Assembly (NCBI GenBank): GCA_023079485.1 | Contig: CM041084.1 | Location: forward strand, 19,000,609-19,064,608 | DNA length: 64,000 nucleotides | DNA from: Archilochus colubris | Lineage: Eukaryota > Chordata > Aves > Apodiformes > Trochilidae | Direction of reading: 5' to 3' | In this document: positions 61,406 to 64,000 of the stretch, piece by piece | How positions within the stretch are numbered: the first letter of the stretch is position 1 | How the letters are laid out: every line of letters starts with the position of its first letter | Notes under the pieces: model-generated | Database searches by the model: none | What the model was told of the DNA's origin: nothing | Seen by the model: the letters and a program-made list of their open reading frames with translations, nothing else | Translations under genes and position numbers: made by a program

Positions 61406-64000
61406 TGTTTCCACATGAGAGCTCTCTACAAGTCATTTGGCAACATCTCTCCATGTGTTTGACCTTGTCATTGGGCAGCCAAAGAACAGAAATTCTCTTG
61501 CTGCATGGGCTGGGGCTAACCCACACCTACAGATCCAAGTTCACTCCACAAGATCTCCACACTACTACCTATGTAATTTCTACTCAGAAGTTGTGTCACC
61601 CTGACTGCAAGGCCATGCATGAGTTAATATGCTCCTGCAGAGAGGAAGGAGAGATCATTTAGGCCACCTGAGCACGCAGGGATACATCTTACAGTGAACT
61701 CAGCAGAGACTGGATTTTCCCCCTCTTTTGGCCCTCCATTTACAACTGGAATGTGAGTCTACCAGGACACTGCATTTTTTATGGGGCAGGCATGTGGTTC
61801 CCCAAAGCTAAGCTTTTTTCCTTTACATCATGCACATCCCTGAACAGATGATTAATGACCTACATATAGTGGCTGTGGGAGGGAATAAAGGAAGGTACAG
61901 CTAGAAACATTTTCCAGAGCCTCAGAGGAATTTCAATAAAAATGTTCTCTCTACCTCTTTTAGGAAAAGTCTGCTCTGTACTTAGCTTCTATACAGTAAC
62001 GGAGTGTGATTTTCTTGTTTTTATAGATTCATTCCTTTAGCATTTGTTAACACGTTGAGGTGAAGACATTGCAACACTTTACTTGGTATCACGATGAATT
62101 GTAAAGTTATGGCTCAACTAATGCTTTAAAAATTGTTTTCCAATTGCATGTGAGGAATGAAAGGTGGTCTTTAAGCGAAAGTATTATGAACTGTAACCTG
62201 AAAATTCTGAATTCAATATGTGACTTTGCTATCAGTCCTCTGTAGGATGTAGAGCAACTTCGTAAGTCTCTCCAAGACTGATCAGCTGCCTAGTGTAGTG
62301 CCACAGCCCTGTGACACCAACAGGAGAAGATAAGATAAAACATTAAGTAATGCAGCCTTGTCTTTAAAGTTCACCCCACTATATAACATTAAGCCCTCCA
62401 TAAGATCCCCATTTAGATTTCCATGTGTTTTTCACATTAGTCCTTTGAGCTACTACGAAGTCCACAAATCGTGTGGTTAACAAAATCAGTTAAATGTATT
62501 CCTTTACAGCAAATTCCTGACAACTGGATGAGCAGACACTGTATATAATTTTATATCTGGCTTAGAAAACCAAAGACTAAACTGGCAGAAGTCAGACTTC
62601 AATATAAGTAAGTCTCCATACACAGTTATTATGGTTTAGTTAAACTATTTTACCATCATGCCTCTCTAACCTAATGTGGTATAGAATTCCAAATATGATG
62701 CAAATATTCCTGTTGTGCAAATTTCCTTTTGTGCTACAGGCAGAAAATGACATTTGATGTCTAGGGGATACATTCCAGTGCCTCTACTTGGGAAAACCCC
62801 TGTGATTATTTGAATGATGTTCTAAAAGATTGGATTGGTGTTCTTTACATATCCTGTGATGCTAGCTGCAATAAGATCATGGTAAAACTGGGATGCAGTG
62901 GAGATGAAAGAATCTCTGGAAAAGACAAATATCTTGCTCTAAGAAACATTTAAGTAAAAACCCAAGTACCATGAAAAAGCCCAGTAAATAACCCAATTTA
63001 TTAATGCTACCAATATAAATGTCCTAACAATAAAGGTAGCTAATCTGGTAATCTATTTTTTGCCCATAAAGGATGAGTTCAGCACTTTTAATTTGCATTT
63101 GCTTTAAATACCATGCATGCAGCCCACTGGCCAATGCATGGAATATGTAGAACATGTTTCTTCCTGGTTTTATGCACATGGAAGATGGCAATATTTATAT
63201 CAGAGGCTGTTGCTTTTCCAAGCTTATGTTGTTGGCTTTGAAAGGCTTTCTTCCAAAAAGATACCTGCCAGCAGGCACTGATGTAGTATCATACTTAAAC
63301 ACCAGCAAGTCTGTATCTGCTTCCCTCAAATCACAAGATTTCCTGAGAAGAAAGAACTTGAATTACACTGCAGATATCATTTCACATTTCTTACATAAAC
63401 ATTCTATGGTAGATCCCAGACATTTTCCTCAGTGTAATCCCTTCCTATTCTGAGTGCTACAGATAACTTGCAGAAAGCAGCGAGCAGCATTTAGCAAATT
63501 GCTTGGTGTCTGAGGTTCGACTTTGATCATGCTTTGATCATACTGAAAAATACGAGAGATCTCTAATATGTCTTTAAGATCTAACTCTAACTAGTGCATA
63601 GACCAGCCTGCTGAGAAATGATAGAGGAAATGACAGCTTGGAAATGGTCAGGGAGAAACAGAATAAAATGTGGAGATGCATCAGCATTTCTTTGCTCCTA
63701 ATATATAGTTTGAAATAAAATATATGGGAAGATTTGCTGCCTTATATGAGTTATATTTTATTTGTTCTCTTTGGAATTTCCCCCCTACCTAAATATAAGA
63801 AAAAAATCTGATAAACTCTGTTTACAACACTCTTTCTGGTTTATTTGATAATCAAGATGGCTAATTGTTTTTCTTGAACCTACCTTTCTTCCTATTCTTA
63901 AATCATTAATGCATTTCTAACCATAATTACCTGTTTTGCTTATCTCTGTGTTTTGATACTTTTCTGTATGTCTTATATTTTTTATCATTACTGAAATAAT
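61406..64000. other. PLXDC2 intron, nothing further recognised
   Basis: AT-rich intronic DNA. Plus-strand frames at 61405-61662 and 63154-63453 are antisense to PLXDC2 and have no recognisable domain. Confidence 0.5.

Overview
This window is nuclear DNA from a bird. It is AT-rich, CpG-poor and almost entirely non-coding. Three things point to a bird: CR1 LINE 3' ends finishing in TTCTATGATTCT-type octamers (30792-30846, 57044-57263, 60665-61090), LTRs of the kind common in avian ERVL-like elements, and two exons on the minus strand that encode the C-terminus of PLXDC2 (plexin domain containing 2, also TEM7R). I see no bacterial-type operons, tRNA, rRNA or CRISPR. Most open frames of 60-166 codons are chance frames in AT-rich DNA.

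Layout. 1-342: 3' part of an LTR cut by the window edge. 2197-2879: complete solo LTR with TG...CA ends, a 5-bp target duplication (CAAGT), CCAAT and TATA boxes and a ten-copy GCTGTC array. About 3-45 kb: gene-free DNA lying downstream of PLXDC2. It holds degraded reverse-transcriptase relics at about 8.04-8.52 and 16.32-16.80 kb, a probable LTR fragment at 26.99-27.24 kb, a short well-preserved CR1 tail at 30.8 kb, a strong G-quadruplex motif at 37.4 kb, homopolymer tracts and possible regulatory elements. 45-64 kb: the 3' end of PLXDC2, transcribed right to left. The terminal coding exon is 47042-47158 and the transmembrane exon is 56633-56793. Further upstream exons lie beyond 64000. The introns carry CR1 fragments at 57.0, 60.7 and 61.3 kb.

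The most interesting observation is a candidate 15-nt microexon of PLXDC2 at 59997-60011 (minus strand). It is bounded by a strong acceptor (long pyrimidine tract, a TGC motif close to the AG) and a perfect GTAAGT donor. It is phase-matched to the next exon and would insert five residues (EILIS) in the extracellular stalk just before the membrane span. This is the architecture of SRRM4/nSR100-dependent neural microexons. It is a prediction from sequence alone and needs RNA evidence.
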